Shown piece after piece: positions 1 to 8,963 of a DNA stretch of 64,000 nt (positions are counted from its first letter, which is position 1; each line of letters begins with the position of its first letter). A program made the position numbers and the translations under genes. Location: positions 5,274 through 69,273 of the forward strand of contig JAZUKV010000034.1 in assembly GCA_045643465.1 (NCBI GenBank). The letters are read 5' to 3'. This DNA is from CAG-492 sp045643465. GTDB taxonomy: Bacteria > Bacillota > Clostridia > TANB77 > CAG-508. The notes beneath the pieces are model-generated. The model had not been told where the DNA came from. It did no database searches and worked only from the letters and a program-made list of their open reading frames with translations.

Positions 1-861
1 TCTTCCACATGCATTTACTCTTGGTGCAACCCCAAAAGATACTGTACTTGAATCTATACTTTTGGCACCTATTGAATTTAACAAAGCCCTTAATCCTACA
101 TTTTTTGTTACCTCTACTAATTTCAATCCTAATTTTGATATTACTCTGTTTTCATCTATCAATGGAACTATATCTGAAATTGTACCTACACATACTAAAT
201 CTAAATATTTTAAATATTCTTTTTCTTCTAAATTATATTTTATTGCAATGGCTTGTATTACTTTAAATACTACACCAACACCTGCTAATTGGTTAAATGG
301 ATATGTATTATCTTTTCGCTTTGCATCTACAACAGCTAAAGCATTTGGCAATGTTTCTGCTGGTTCATGATGATCTGTAATAACTGTTTCTAGACCTAAA
401 CTATTTGCATAATCAATTTCTTCTATTCCTGAAATTCCGCAATCAACAGTTATCATTAATGTATATTTTTGTTCAACAATATTATCTATGGCTTCTTTAT
501 TTAATCCATAACCTTCTTCTAGTCTATTTGGAATATAACTATCAACTTCTAATCCTCTATCTTTTAAAAATTTCTTTAAAACAGTTATACTTGTTATCCC
601 ATCAACGTCATAATCTCCATATATTATAACCTTTTCGTTTGTTTCAATTGCTTTTGATATTCTTTCTACTGCTATTTTCATATCTGGCATTAAAAATGGA
701 TCATAGAAATCTTTTCTGGTAGGATTTAAAAATACATCTACACTACTACTTAAATTTTTATTATGAATTACTGTTGCAACTAAATTACTTACATTATATT
801 TTCTTCTAAGCTCTTCTACTTCATTTGTGTTTATATCATAAAATTCCCATTTTTTATTCAT
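1..861 (-). CDS. recJ: Single-stranded-DNA-specific exonuclease RecJ (N-terminal part, cut by window edge)
   Basis: RecJ is a 5'-3' single-strand DNA exonuclease used in recombination and mismatch repair. The frame is open from an ATG at 861 to base 1, giving 287 codons; the C-terminal half lies outside the window. The DHH-family motifs are visible: YGDYDVDG at residues 81-88, VDCG near 139-142, DHH at 163-165 and APRVNACGR at the window edge. This last is a variant of the usual GPRINAAGR. A GGAGT ribosome binding site at 866-870 supports the start. ylbF lies upstream on the same strand, separated by a terminator. Identification is secure from the motifs. Confidence 0.93.
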   Translation of the reverse strand, partial: MNKKWEFYDINTNEVEELRRKYNVSNLVATVIHNKNLSSSVDVFLNPTRKDFYDPFLMPDMKIAVERISKAIETNEKVIIYGDYDVDGITSITVLKKFLKDRGLEVDSYIPNRLEEGYGLNKEAIDNIVEQKYTLMITVDCGISGIEEIDYANSLGLETVITDHHEPAETLPNALAVVDAKRKDNTYPFNQLAGVGVVFKVIQAIAIKYNLEEKEYLKYLDLVCVGTISDIVPLIDENRVISKLGLKLVEVTKNVGLRALLNSIGAKSIDSSTVSFGVAPRVNACGR

Positions 862-934
862 TTTTACTCCTTATATACTAAAATTTGTTTTTATTGTATA
901 TCATTTTAATAAATTTTAAAAGGGTTAGATGAAA

Positions 935-968
935 AAAAGTTGAAATGTTTGCACACATTTCAACTTTT
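935..968 (-). terminator. Rho-independent terminator after ylbF
   Basis: A perfect 13-bp stem (AAAAGTTGAAATG pairing with its complement) with an 8-nt loop is followed on the minus strand by a run of T. It starts 4 bases past the ylbF stop codon. Confidence 0.85.
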
Positions 969-971
969 TGA

Positions 972-1313
972 TTATAATTTAAAAATTTCTTCCATTGATT
1001 CTGCAATTATTTTATTTACATCAGCTACCATTACATTAAATCTAACTTCTAAATCAAAATATTCTTTTATTTCTTTATCTTCAACTAACATTACATACAT
1101 TTCTTGTAATTTTTTCATTTTTTCTGGATCTTCTGACCCTTTTTCCATTGATAACACTTGAACATCATATCTTAATTTTTCAAATTCTTCTATTTTATTT
1201 TTTAATTCAGGATTTGCTAAAACTTTTTCTCTAGCTTCTTTATATTGTTTGAATTCTTCTGATTCTTTCATCTCTTGTGCTAACTTATTAGCTGTATCAT
1301 ATATATTATTCAT
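972..1313 (-). CDS. ylbF: YlbF/YmcA family protein
   Basis: A 113-residue, charged, all-helical protein of the Com_YlbF family. In Bacillus, YlbF, YmcA and YaaT form an Fe-S complex that affects RNase Y, competence, biofilm and sporulation; that role is known for the family and not shown here. The sequence has the expected pattern, with a long central helix containing ANPELKNKIEEFEKLRYDVQ. It lies 10 bp downstream of the glycosyltransferase gene on the same strand and is probably cotranscribed with it. A GGAGTG element just upstream of the ATG supports the start. The terminator at 935-968 ends the unit. Confidence 0.85.
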   Translation of the reverse strand: MNNIYDTANKLAQEMKESEEFKQYKEAREKVLANPELKNKIEEFEKLRYDVQVLSMEKGSEDPEKMKKLQEMYVMLVEDKEIKEYFDLEVRFNVMVADVNKIIAESMEEIFKL

Positions 1314-1323
1314 AATTCACTCC

Positions 1324-2625
1324 TTACGCATAAGCATGTTTCTTTTTAAATGTTAATAGTTTTGAAATTTCTTTTTCTGAATTTTTTGCTTTTGCAGCTT
1401 TATTCTCTTTTTCTTGTGCTAATTGCTTTAATTGTTTTTCTGCTTCTGTTTGACATATAGCTCTTTCATATACATAATGCGTATCTTGAGCAATTTTATT
1501 CCAATTAAATTGATTTTTTACTTTATTTTTTGCATTCTTTTCAATATCATTACACAATTGTGGGTTAAATAATATTTCTAATACAGAATCTGCTATAGAG
1601 TTTGGATTTCCAGCATAGCTTTTCATTCCATCAACTCCATGCTCTACTATTTCATTTAGCCCACCTACATCTGAAACTACAGTTGGTGTTCCTGATAACA
1701 TTGATTCTAATGCAACAATTCCAAATGGCTCATATGTACTTGGAAATACTGCTACATCTGCACATTTATACATTTTTTGTACAGATTTAGAATCTAAATA
1801 TCCTGTAAAATAAACTTTATTTTCTATTCCTAAACATTTTACTTGATTTCTTAATTCATCAATCATTCCACCTTTCCCTGCTATAACAAGTTTGGCATCA
1901 TGATATCTATCTAATATTTTAGGCATTGCTGCTATTAAATTTTGTACACCCTTTTCGTATACTAATCTACCTAAATATAAAATTATTTTTTCATTATCTG
2001 CTGCATATTGTCTTCTAAATTCGTATTCTCTCTTTACTCCATTATACAAATTAAGATTTACACCATTTGGTATAACATTTATTTTATCAAATGGTAATCC
2101 AAATAATCTTTGCAATTCACATTTCATATAATTACTATTAACTATTACATCTGTTGATTCATATGTTAATAGCCATTCTGTATCATTTATATATCTTTGT
2201 ACTTCATCATGTATTCCACTGTTTCTACCAGCTTCTGTTGCATGAATTGTTGATACTAAAGGAATTTTATATGACTGTTTTAAAGTCTTGGCTGCATAAG
2301 TTACAAGCCAATCATGTGCATGTATAACATCAAATTTTCCTTCCTCATTAATTATTTCTGTTGATTTTGCAATTAGGTTAAAATTTAATTGCATAACCCA
2401 ATCAGTAAAATTATTTGGTGTAATCATATAATTATCAACTCTATACACTTTTACACCTTTGTCATCTTCAAAATCTGCTAAATTTTCTATATTAGCATCT
2501 TTGTAAGTTACTACTGTAACTTCGTGCCCATCCTTAATTAACCTATGAGATAAGTCATGTACTACTCGGGCAATTCCTCCTACAATTCTTGGCGGATACT
2601 CCCATGTTAACATCAATATTTTCAT
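1324..2625 (-). CDS. GT4-family glycosyltransferase (glycogen/starch synthase-like)
   Basis: A 433-residue two-domain GT-B glycosyltransferase. The N-terminal starch-synthase-type domain begins MKILMLTWEYPPRIVGGIAR. The C-terminal GT4 domain has the IPNGVN and LGRLVYEKG motifs and the nucleotide-sugar signature EPFGIVALESMLSGTP. The tail after about residue 400 is lysine-rich and probably disordered. Proteins of this type move glucose from a nucleotide sugar to an alpha-glucan acceptor, but the substrate cannot be read from the sequence. The gene is divergent from the DUF4912 and GH57 genes; such trios recur in Clostridia and suggest alpha-glucan metabolism. The start has an AAAGGAG site. Confidence 0.85.
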   Translation of the reverse strand: MKILMLTWEYPPRIVGGIARVVHDLSHRLIKDGHEVTVVTYKDANIENLADFEDDKGVKVYRVDNYMITPNNFTDWVMQLNFNLIAKSTEIINEEGKFDVIHAHDWLVTYAAKTLKQSYKIPLVSTIHATEAGRNSGIHDEVQRYINDTEWLLTYESTDVIVNSNYMKCELQRLFGLPFDKINVIPNGVNLNLYNGVKREYEFRRQYAADNEKIILYLGRLVYEKGVQNLIAAMPKILDRYHDAKLVIAGKGGMIDELRNQVKCLGIENKVYFTGYLDSKSVQKMYKCADVAVFPSTYEPFGIVALESMLSGTPTVVSDVGGLNEIVEHGVDGMKSYAGNPNSIADSVLEILFNPQLCNDIEKNAKNKVKNQFNWNKIAQDTHYVYERAICQTEAEKQLKQLAQEKENKAAKAKNSEKEISKLLTFKKKHAYA

Positions 2626-2783
2626 GTTATCATGCTCCTTTCTAATCTTCTGTTTTGCTACGTTTTATTCATCATCTATTATTTCGTCTTATGCCTCATT
2701 TAATATTTTATACAAGTTTATTTTAATTGTAAATAATTGTAAACAAAATTTTATTTTTTTTTACAAATTGTTCCATTTTTCTA

Positions 2784-2816
2784 TTGAATTTATAATCATT
2801 TTGATATAGTATATCA
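2784..2816 (+). promoter_or_regulatory. Candidate promoter with overlapping palindrome upstream of the DUF4912 gene
   Basis: In the 223-bp divergent gap, TTGAAT (2784-2789) and TAGTAT (2807-2812) are 17 bp apart. The -10 lies inside a perfect 7-1-7 palindrome, TGATATA G TATATCA (2802-2816), which could be an operator. Assigned by eye in very A+T-rich DNA. Confidence 0.35.
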
Positions 2817-2848
2817 TTAGTGAAAATTATACTAAGGAGGAAAGAACG

Positions 2849-3754
2849 TTGAAAGAAACTAAAGAAAAATTAGACGAAAATATAGCTGAAAAAACTACTA
2901 AAGCTACAGCAAAAAAATCTGCTTCTGCTACTAAAGCTACTACAAAAAAGTCTAATTCAGATACTAAAAAATCTACTAAATCAGCAACTAAAAAATCTGA
3001 TTCTGTTGCTAAAAAATCTACTAAATCTACAACTAAAAAATCTGATTCTGCTGCTAAAAAATCTACTAAATCCGCAGCTAAAAAATCTGATTCTGCTACT
3101 AAAAAATCTACTAAATCCGCAGTTAAAAAAACTACTAGAGCTACATCAAAAAAATCTACAAGCTCTGTCATCAATAAAGTTCCTTCATCAAAGAATTCAA
3201 AACTAGCAAATCCAATTTCAGAATATTATGATTTACCATACAGATATAATCAAACACTTGTTAGAATTTTGGCCCAAACTCCACATGCTCTTTTTATTTA
3301 TTGGGATATTTCTGACAAAGATCGTGAAAATATGATTAATACTTATGGCGAAAATTTCTTCAACGACACTAAGCCAATTCTTATTATTCACAATGAAACT
3401 TTAAATTACAGTTTTTCAATAGATATTGATGATTTTACAAATAGTTGGTATCTTCGTACTCCAACAAGTAACTGCTCTTTTACAGTAGAATTAGGAAGAA
3501 GATTTCTTTCTACAACTAATGAACAACCTAGCAGCAAAATTTTGCATATCGCAACTTCAAATACATTACAATCACCAAATGACCATATACTTGAAGAATC
3601 ATTTAATCAAACTATTTTAATTAAAAATGTTAAAACTAACGAAATATTAGAAATTCCTATTTCTAAATTTAAACATATACCATCTATTTATAGCAAATAT
3701 GATGTATACAAAAATGAGTTGATGAATAATCCATCTTCTGATTTTTTAATATAG
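2849..3754 (+). CDS. DUF4912 protein with lysine-rich histone-H1-like tail
   Basis: A 301-residue protein starting at TTG, fixed by an AAGGAGG site at 2834-2840. Residues about 15-107 are tandem repeats of Lys, Ser, Ala and Thr (units such as KKSDSAAKKSTKSA), very basic and resembling histone H1 tails. Residues about 120-301 form a DUF4912 domain (YDLPYRYNQTLVRILAQTP, then FIYWDIS). The domain is often next to GH57 and glycogen-synthase-like genes, as here, and may bind glucan; its biochemical role is unknown to me. The GH57 gene follows 22 bp downstream in an evident operon. There is no signal peptide. Confidence 0.8.
   Translation: MKETKEKLDENIAEKTTKATAKKSASATKATTKKSNSDTKKSTKSATKKSDSVAKKSTKSTTKKSDSAAKKSTKSAAKKSDSATKKSTKSAVKKTTRATSKKSTSSVINKVPSSKNSKLANPISEYYDLPYRYNQTLVRILAQTPHALFIYWDISDKDRENMINTYGENFFNDTKPILIIHNETLNYSFSIDIDDFTNSWYLRTPTSNCSFTVELGRRFLSTTNEQPSSKILHIATSNTLQSPNDHILEESFNQTILIKNVKTNEILEIPISKFKHIPSIYSKYDVYKNELMNNPSSDFLI
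2895..3160 (+). repeat. In-gene tandem repeats coding the Lys/Ser/Ala/Thr tail
   Basis: A motif coding (A/T)KKSTKSA(A/T)KKSDS is repeated about every 42 bp, most regularly between 2964 and 3130 (for example GCTAAAAAATCTACTAAATC). The period is a multiple of three and the frame is kept, so copy-number change would lengthen or shorten the tail without frameshift. Confidence 0.8.
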
Positions 3755-3776
3755 ATTTTACAAATGGAGAAATATA

Positions 3777-5375
3777 ATGAAAAATATAAAAAACACTAAA
3801 GGATATGTAAGTTTCGTATTACATGCACATCTTCCTTTTGTTCATCACCCTGAAAGTGAAGATTATTTAGAAGAGCAATGGCTTTTTGAAGCAATCTCTG
3901 AAACATATATACCATTGCTTATGAATTTTGAAAAACTTGTTGCCGAAAATGTTAATTTTAGAATTACTATGTCTATGACACCTCCTCTTCTAAATATGCT
4001 TGATAATAAATTACTTCAAGAACGTTATATTAAATATTTAAAATCACATATTGAGCTAAGTCAAAAAGAAATTGAACGTACATCTTATGACGAAAGACTA
4101 AATAACTTGGCTCATTATTATTTTGATAGATATTCACATGATTTATATTATTTTGAAGAAAAATATAAATGTAATATTATTGAAGGATTTAAGCATTTTC
4201 AAGATATTGGAGTTCTAGAAATAATTACTTGTGGCGCTACTCATGGATATTTTCCTATATTATATATTACAGAGCAAACTGTAAAAGCACAAATTGCTAT
4301 TGGAGTGCAAACATATGAAAAATATTTTGGAAGAAAACCTAAAGGAATTTGGCTACCCGAATGTGGATATGTACCAGAAGCAGATAAATATTTAAGAGAA
4401 TATGGTATTGAATATATAATTACTGAATCTCATGGAATTTTGTATTCGAATCCAGCACCTATCTATGGCACATTTGCACCTATTGTAACTCCGAATGGAG
4501 TTATTGCTTTTGGGCGTGACATTGAATCTTCTAGGCAAGTTTGGAGCTCTATAAATGGTTATCCAGGAGATTTCAATTATAGAGAATTTTATAGAGATAT
4601 TGGATATGAAGCAGATTATGAATATATAAAACCATATATTGCTTCTAATGGAGTGAGAGTTAACACCGGTATTAAATACCATCGTATAACAGGAAAAACG
4701 GAATATAAAGATTATTATAATGTACAATGGGCTAAAGATTCTGCTGAAAAGCAAGCTGGGCATTTTTTAGATAGTAGATCTAATCAAATAGAAGAAATTT
4801 CTCAATATACTTCTAATCCCCCTATTGTTCTTTGTCCATATGATGCAGAGCTATATGGTCATTGGTGGTATGAAGGACCATATTGGTTATACATATTATT
4901 TAAGAAAATTTATTATGACAACTGCAACTTTGAATTAATAACACCAAGCGAATATATAGATAAATACCCTGATATGCAAATTGCTACACCTTGTAGATCT
5001 AGTTGGGGTGCTAATGGCTATAGTGAAGTATGGCTAAATCCTACAAATGATTATGCACATAGACATCTTCATAAAGTAGGTGAACAAATGGTAGAATTAG
5101 CTCATCTATATCCTAATACAAATGACCTTCTATTAAAGAAAGCATTAAACCAATGTGCTAGAGAATTACTATTAGCCCAGAGCAGTGATTGGTTATTTAT
5201 TATTACAAATGGTACCATGGTTGATTATGCTAAAAAGCGCATTAAAGATCATATTGGAAGATTTACAAAATTATATAATCAAATAAAACATAACGATATT
5301 GATGAATCTTTTGTTGACTACTTATATAATTATGATTGCATTTTTCCAGAAATTGATTATAATATTTATTTTTAA
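3777..5375 (+). CDS. GH57 family glycoside hydrolase / 1,4-alpha-glucan branching enzyme (DUF1957)
   Basis: A 532-residue protein of the family-57 branching-enzyme type, close to the usual 530. The N-terminal barrel starts with GYVSFVLHAHLPFVHHPE. The nucleophile motif is WLPECGYVPEADKYL, with Glu in LPEC. The acid/base region is CPYDAELYGHWWYEGP, with Asp in PYDAE. The C-terminal DUF1957 helical domain carries SSWGANGYSEVWLN. Known members transfer alpha-1,4 chains to make alpha-1,6 branches. It is cotranscribed with the DUF4912 gene and divergent from the GT4 synthase, which fits cytoplasmic alpha-glucan synthesis. Exact activity is inferred. Confidence 0.88.
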   Translation: MKNIKNTKGYVSFVLHAHLPFVHHPESEDYLEEQWLFEAISETYIPLLMNFEKLVAENVNFRITMSMTPPLLNMLDNKLLQERYIKYLKSHIELSQKEIERTSYDERLNNLAHYYFDRYSHDLYYFEEKYKCNIIEGFKHFQDIGVLEIITCGATHGYFPILYITEQTVKAQIAIGVQTYEKYFGRKPKGIWLPECGYVPEADKYLREYGIEYIITESHGILYSNPAPIYGTFAPIVTPNGVIAFGRDIESSRQVWSSINGYPGDFNYREFYRDIGYEADYEYIKPYIASNGVRVNTGIKYHRITGKTEYKDYYNVQWAKDSAEKQAGHFLDSRSNQIEEISQYTSNPPIVLCPYDAELYGHWWYEGPYWLYILFKKIYYDNCNFELITPSEYIDKYPDMQIATPCRSSWGANGYSEVWLNPTNDYAHRHLHKVGEQMVELAHLYPNTNDLLLKKALNQCARELLLAQSSDWLFIITNGTMVDYAKKRIKDHIGRFTKLYNQIKHNDIDESFVDYLYNYDCIFPEIDYNIYF

Positions 5376-5396
5376 TGTAAATTTTTTATAATAAAA

Positions 5397-5420
5397 AAGT
5401 GTGGATTTTATTCCACACTT
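5397..5420. terminator. Bidirectional terminator between GH57 gene and gpsA
   Basis: The 9-bp stem AAGTGTGGA/TCCACACTT has a TTTTAT loop and is flanked by A and T runs on either side. It serves two convergent genes. Confidence 0.85.
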
Positions 5421-5426
5421 CATTTT

Positions 5427-6416
5427 TTATTCAGCTTTTTTATCTCTGTTCATTAGTTTATATACTGCTTCTTCAGGTTTTTCTCCTTTATATAAAACAT
5501 TATAAACTTCTTCTACTATTGGCATTTCCACATTAAGCTTATTTTTTAATTCATATGCTGCTTCTATATTATCAACACTTTCAATTACCATTCCTACTTC
5601 TTTTCTAACTTCTTCTAATGGCAATCCTCTTCCAATTAAACGACCTGCTTTTCTATTTCTACTATGTTCACTATTACAAGTAACTATTAAATCTCCAAGA
5701 CCTGTTAAACCATAAAAAGTTTCTTTTTTTGCTCCTACTTTTTCTCCTAATCTTGCTATTTCTGCTAATCCTCTTGTTAATAAGGCTGCAAAAGTATTAT
5801 CTCCTAAATTTAGCTCTACAGCAATTCCTGCACAAAAAGCTATTATATTTTTAAATGCTGCTCCGTATTCAACACCAATTACATCACTAGAAGTATATAC
5901 TCTCATTTCTTTGCTCATAAACACATCTTGTACAAATCTGCTAACTGTTTCATCTTCAGAAGCACATACTAATAAAGTAGGAATTCCTATTGAAACTTCC
6001 TCAGCATGACTTGGTCCTGATAAAGCTCCTACCTTTACTCCAGAAATTTCTTCTTTTATAACATCTGTTAATATTGATAAAGTTGCTTGCTCTAGACCTT
6101 TTGAGCATACTATTATAGGCTGCTTTTGTATGTCTACATATTTCTTATATTCTTTTACTATATTTCTAGTAAATTTTGATGGAGTTACATGAAGAATTAA
6201 ATCAGAATCTTTAATTACTTCTTCATAACTTAATGAGCAACTTATATTTTTTGGTATTGTGACATCAGGCAAAAACATACATTTTCTTTCATTATTTATC
6301 AAATCTGCTTCTTTTGATTCAAAAGACCAAATTTTTACATTGTTACCTAAATTAGCTAAATGTATACTTAAAGCAACGCCCCAACTTCCACTTCCTATTA
6401 TTGCTATATTTTTCAT
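5427..6416 (-). CDS. gpsA: Glycerol-3-phosphate dehydrogenase [NAD(P)+]
   Basis: GpsA reduces dihydroxyacetone phosphate to sn-glycerol 3-phosphate for phospholipid synthesis in the cytosol. The 329-residue sequence has the N-terminal Rossmann motif IGSGSWGVALSIHLA, the VCSKGLE segment, the catalytic region EYGAAFKNIIAFCAGI (with Lys) and GLTGLGDLIVTCNSEHSRNR. It lies last in a minus-strand der-plsY-gpsA group, a common order in Firmicutes, 32 bp after plsY. PlsY uses its product. The start has an AAGGAAGG site. Confidence 0.96.
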   Translation of the reverse strand: MKNIAIIGSGSWGVALSIHLANLGNNVKIWSFESKEADLINNERKCMFLPDVTIPKNISCSLSYEEVIKDSDLILHVTPSKFTRNIVKEYKKYVDIQKQPIIVCSKGLEQATLSILTDVIKEEISGVKVGALSGPSHAEEVSIGIPTLLVCASEDETVSRFVQDVFMSKEMRVYTSSDVIGVEYGAAFKNIIAFCAGIAVELNLGDNTFAALLTRGLAEIARLGEKVGAKKETFYGLTGLGDLIVTCNSEHSRNRKAGRLIGRGLPLEEVRKEVGMVIESVDNIEAAYELKNKLNVEMPIVEEVYNVLYKGEKPEEAVYKLMNRDKKAE

Positions 6417-6448
6417 AATTATTTCCTTCCTTGTATATAAGTGCTAAA

Positions 6449-7072
6449 CTATTTTTTAAAACTTAATTTATTTTCTTCACCTTTATATATTCTTTTTAAA
6501 TTAGCTCTATGATTAAATACAACTATTATAGCCATTAAAATTCCAAAAATTACATAATTTCCCTCTACGATATAATGCTCTGATATAAATATTGTTAATA
6601 CAGGAAATAATATAGCTGCCATAATTGATCCTAGTGAAACCATTCTTGTTAAAGCCATTACAACTATTGCAAATACTAAACAAATTAATCCTATTTGCCA
6701 ATTTGTTAATAATAAAATTCCTAATGCTGTTGCAACACCTTTTCCTCCTCTAAATCCAAAATATACTGGGAAAGTATGTCCTATAACTGCAAATATTCCT
6801 GCTATTTGTACTAAAATTTCTGGTGTAGAATCATTGGCTATTTTTCCAATTCCTAATGCTAATAAAATTGCTACAACTCCTTTTAAAATATCACATATTA
6901 AAGTAAGAGCTGCTAAACCTTTTCCTGCACTTCTTAACATATTTGTTGTTCCTGCATTACCGCTTCCTTTTTCTCTTACATCAAATCCTGCAAATTTTTT
7001 ACTAAATATTATTGAAAAGTTAACACTTCCTATTGCATATGCAATTATTGCTACTAAAATATATACTACCAT
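6449..7072 (-). CDS. plsY: Acyl-phosphate:glycerol-3-phosphate acyltransferase PlsY
   Basis: PlsY transfers an acyl group from acyl-phosphate to glycerol 3-phosphate, the first committed step of membrane phospholipid synthesis. The 207-residue integral membrane protein shows the family motifs GSGNAGTTNMLR (about residues 36-47), GHTFPVYFGFRGGKGVAT (about 98-115) and a C-terminal FNHRANLKRI. Five membrane segments are visible. It sits between der and gpsA. The ATG follows an AAGGAG site. Confidence 0.96.
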   Translation of the reverse strand: MVVYILVAIIAYAIGSVNFSIIFSKKFAGFDVREKGSGNAGTTNMLRSAGKGLAALTLICDILKGVVAILLALGIGKIANDSTPEILVQIAGIFAVIGHTFPVYFGFRGGKGVATALGILLLTNWQIGLICLVFAIVVMALTRMVSLGSIMAAILFPVLTIFISEHYIVEGNYVIFGILMAIIVVFNHRANLKRIYKGEENKLSFKK

Positions 7073-7093
7073 AATTTTTCTCCTTCTTCTGTT

Positions 7094-8419
7094 TTATTCT
7101 TTTTCACCTTTTTCTCTAACAATCATTCTAATAGGTGTTCCTGTTAATATAAATTCTTTTCTTAATTGATTTATTAAATATCTCTCATATGAAAAGTGGA
7201 ATAACTTTTTATCATTTACAAACACAACAAATGTTGGAGGTTTTGTTGATGCTTGTGTCATATAAAATATTTTTAATCTTTTTCCTTTATCTGTAGGAGG
7301 TTGCACTATTGCTATAGCTTCATTTAAAACTTGATTTAAAACTGCTGTGGAAGCTCTAAATGAATTTTGACTTGCTACAGTGTTTATTAACTCATATAAT
7401 TTTTCTACTCTTTGACCAGTTTTTGCTGAAATAAATAGTATTGGTGCATATGACAAATATGATAATTTTTCATAAATCTCTTTTTTATATTTTTCAACTG
7501 ATTTATCATCTTTTTCATATTCATCCCATTTATTAACTGCTATAATTACACCTTTTCCTGCTTCATGTGCTTCTCCTGCAATTTTTGCATCCTGATCTGT
7601 TATCCCTTCATTTGCATCTATCATAAATACACATACATCAGATCTTTCTATGGCTAATTGTGTTCTCATAACACTATATCGCTCTAAATTTTCTGTTACT
7701 TTGCTTTTTCTTCTAATTCCAGCTGTATCTATAAAAATATATTTACCATAAGAATTCTCAAATTCTGAATCTATGGCATCCCTTGTTGTACCTGCTATAT
7801 TGCTAACAATTACACGATTTTCTCCTAAAATTTTATTTACTAATGATGATTTTCCTACATTTGGTTTTCCTATCAAGGCTACTTTTATAACATCACTTTC
7901 ATCTTTTTCATTTTCGTTTTTAGGTAATAATTCATAAATTCCATCTAATACATCACCTATTCCTAATGCATTTAATGATGATACTGGATATGGATCTCCT
8001 AGTCCTAAATTATAAAACTCATAAATATCATCTTGCGTTTTTCCAAATGTATCTGCTTTATTACAAACTAAAATTATTGGTTTCTTTGATTTTCTAAGCA
8101 TTAATGCTATTTCATTATCAGCTGTTGTAATACCTGCTTTAATATCTGTTACAAATACAATAACATCAGCCATACTTATAGCAATATCTGCTTGATTTCG
8201 CATTTGTGTAACAATTAAATCTTCTGATTCTGGCTCTATACCACCTGTATCTATTACTGTGAAATCCATACCTCTCCAATTTGCTTCAGCATAAATTCTA
8301 TCTCTTGTTACACCTGGCGTATCTTCGACTATTGAAATTCTTTTACCAACTATATAATTAAAGAATGTTGATTTTCCTACATTCGGTCTACCAACTATTG
8401 CAACTACTGGTTTTGACAT
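7094..8419 (-). CDS. der: Ribosome biogenesis GTPase Der (EngA)
   Basis: Der is a tandem-domain GTPase needed for 50S subunit assembly. The 441-residue protein has two complete G domains: GRPNVGKST, DTPGVTRD, DTGG and NKAD in the first; GKPNVGKSS, NIAGTTRD, DTAG and NKWD in the second. A C-terminal KH-like domain follows (KIFYMTQASTKPPTFVVFVN). Length is normal. It is the first gene of the der-plsY-gpsA group, and the 8420-8538 gap holds the rpmF terminator. Confidence 0.97.
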   Translation of the reverse strand: MSKPVVAIVGRPNVGKSTFFNYIVGKRISIVEDTPGVTRDRIYAEANWRGMDFTVIDTGGIEPESEDLIVTQMRNQADIAISMADVIVFVTDIKAGITTADNEIALMLRKSKKPIILVCNKADTFGKTQDDIYEFYNLGLGDPYPVSSLNALGIGDVLDGIYELLPKNENEKDESDVIKVALIGKPNVGKSSLVNKILGENRVIVSNIAGTTRDAIDSEFENSYGKYIFIDTAGIRRKSKVTENLERYSVMRTQLAIERSDVCVFMIDANEGITDQDAKIAGEAHEAGKGVIIAVNKWDEYEKDDKSVEKYKKEIYEKLSYLSYAPILFISAKTGQRVEKLYELINTVASQNSFRASTAVLNQVLNEAIAIVQPPTDKGKRLKIFYMTQASTKPPTFVVFVNDKKLFHFSYERYLINQLRKEFILTGTPIRMIVREKGEKE

Positions 8420-8504
8420 TTTTTATTTCCTTTCATAAACATTTTTCAATATTTTATACCATTTTTCCTAATTAGTCAATTCTACAATTTCTAATACTTA
8501 TATA

Positions 8505-8536
8505 CAAAAAAAAACAGCACTTTTGATGCTGATTTT
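8505..8536 (-). terminator. Terminator after rpmF
   Basis: The short stem CAGCA/TGCTG (8515-8531) is followed on the minus strand by a run of ten T-rich bases. Confidence 0.7.
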
Positions 8537-8538
8537 TC

Positions 8539-8730
8539 TTATTCTTCATTATCGCTTTTTACACTTACAACTTTTTCTCCATCGTAATATCCGCAAGCTG
8601 GACATACTCTGTGTTGTTGCATTAATTCATGACAATGTGGACATTCTACTAAGTTTCTTGTTTTTAAAGTCCAAGTAGATCTTTTTAAATGTGTTCTTGC
8701 TTTAGACCATCTTCTTTTTGGTTGTGCCAT
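8539..8730 (-). CDS. rpmF: 50S ribosomal protein L32
   Basis: A 63-residue L32 of the zinc-binding (C+) type. It begins MAQPKRRWSKARTHLKR and has paired cysteines in CPHC and CPACGYYDG. A longer frame runs to 8751, but the AAAGGAGGG ribosome binding site lies inside that extension, 8 bases before the ATG at 8730, so the shorter start is right. The yceD gene often found upstream in Firmicutes is absent; the next gene is the divergent asnB. Confidence 0.96.
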   Translation of the reverse strand: MAQPKRRWSKARTHLKRSTWTLKTRNLVECPHCHELMQQHRVCPACGYYDGEKVVSVKSDNEE

Positions 8731-8910
8731 CTCTATTCCCTCCTTTGCCAATTAGTATTTATCTATGTTTATATACTAATAATTTGACATTACAAATTTC
8801 ACTTTAAAAGTATACTAGTTTTTTCCAGTTTTGTCAATAGTAATTACAGATTTAATTTTTTGTACTTGAATTAATTAATTTTATAAAAATTATTATAATT
8901 GTAAAATTTT

Positions 8911-8938
8911 TTGAATTTTCGAATATATTATATATTAT
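8911..8938 (+). promoter_or_regulatory. Candidate promoter of asnB
   Basis: TTGAAT (8911-8916) and TATTAT (8933-8938) are 16 bp apart, leaving a short leader before the GGAGGT site at 8951. Assigned by eye in an A+T-rich gap. Confidence 0.35.
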
Positions 8939-8963
8939 ATTAAAATTTTGGAGGTAAACAATT

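Noticed and set aside
2895..3160. Regular repeats as a CRISPR array
   Set aside because: The period is coding and in frame, and there are no unique spacers.
8731..8751. Longer N-terminus of L32
   Set aside because: The extension overlaps the ribosome binding site and is not part of the family sequence.
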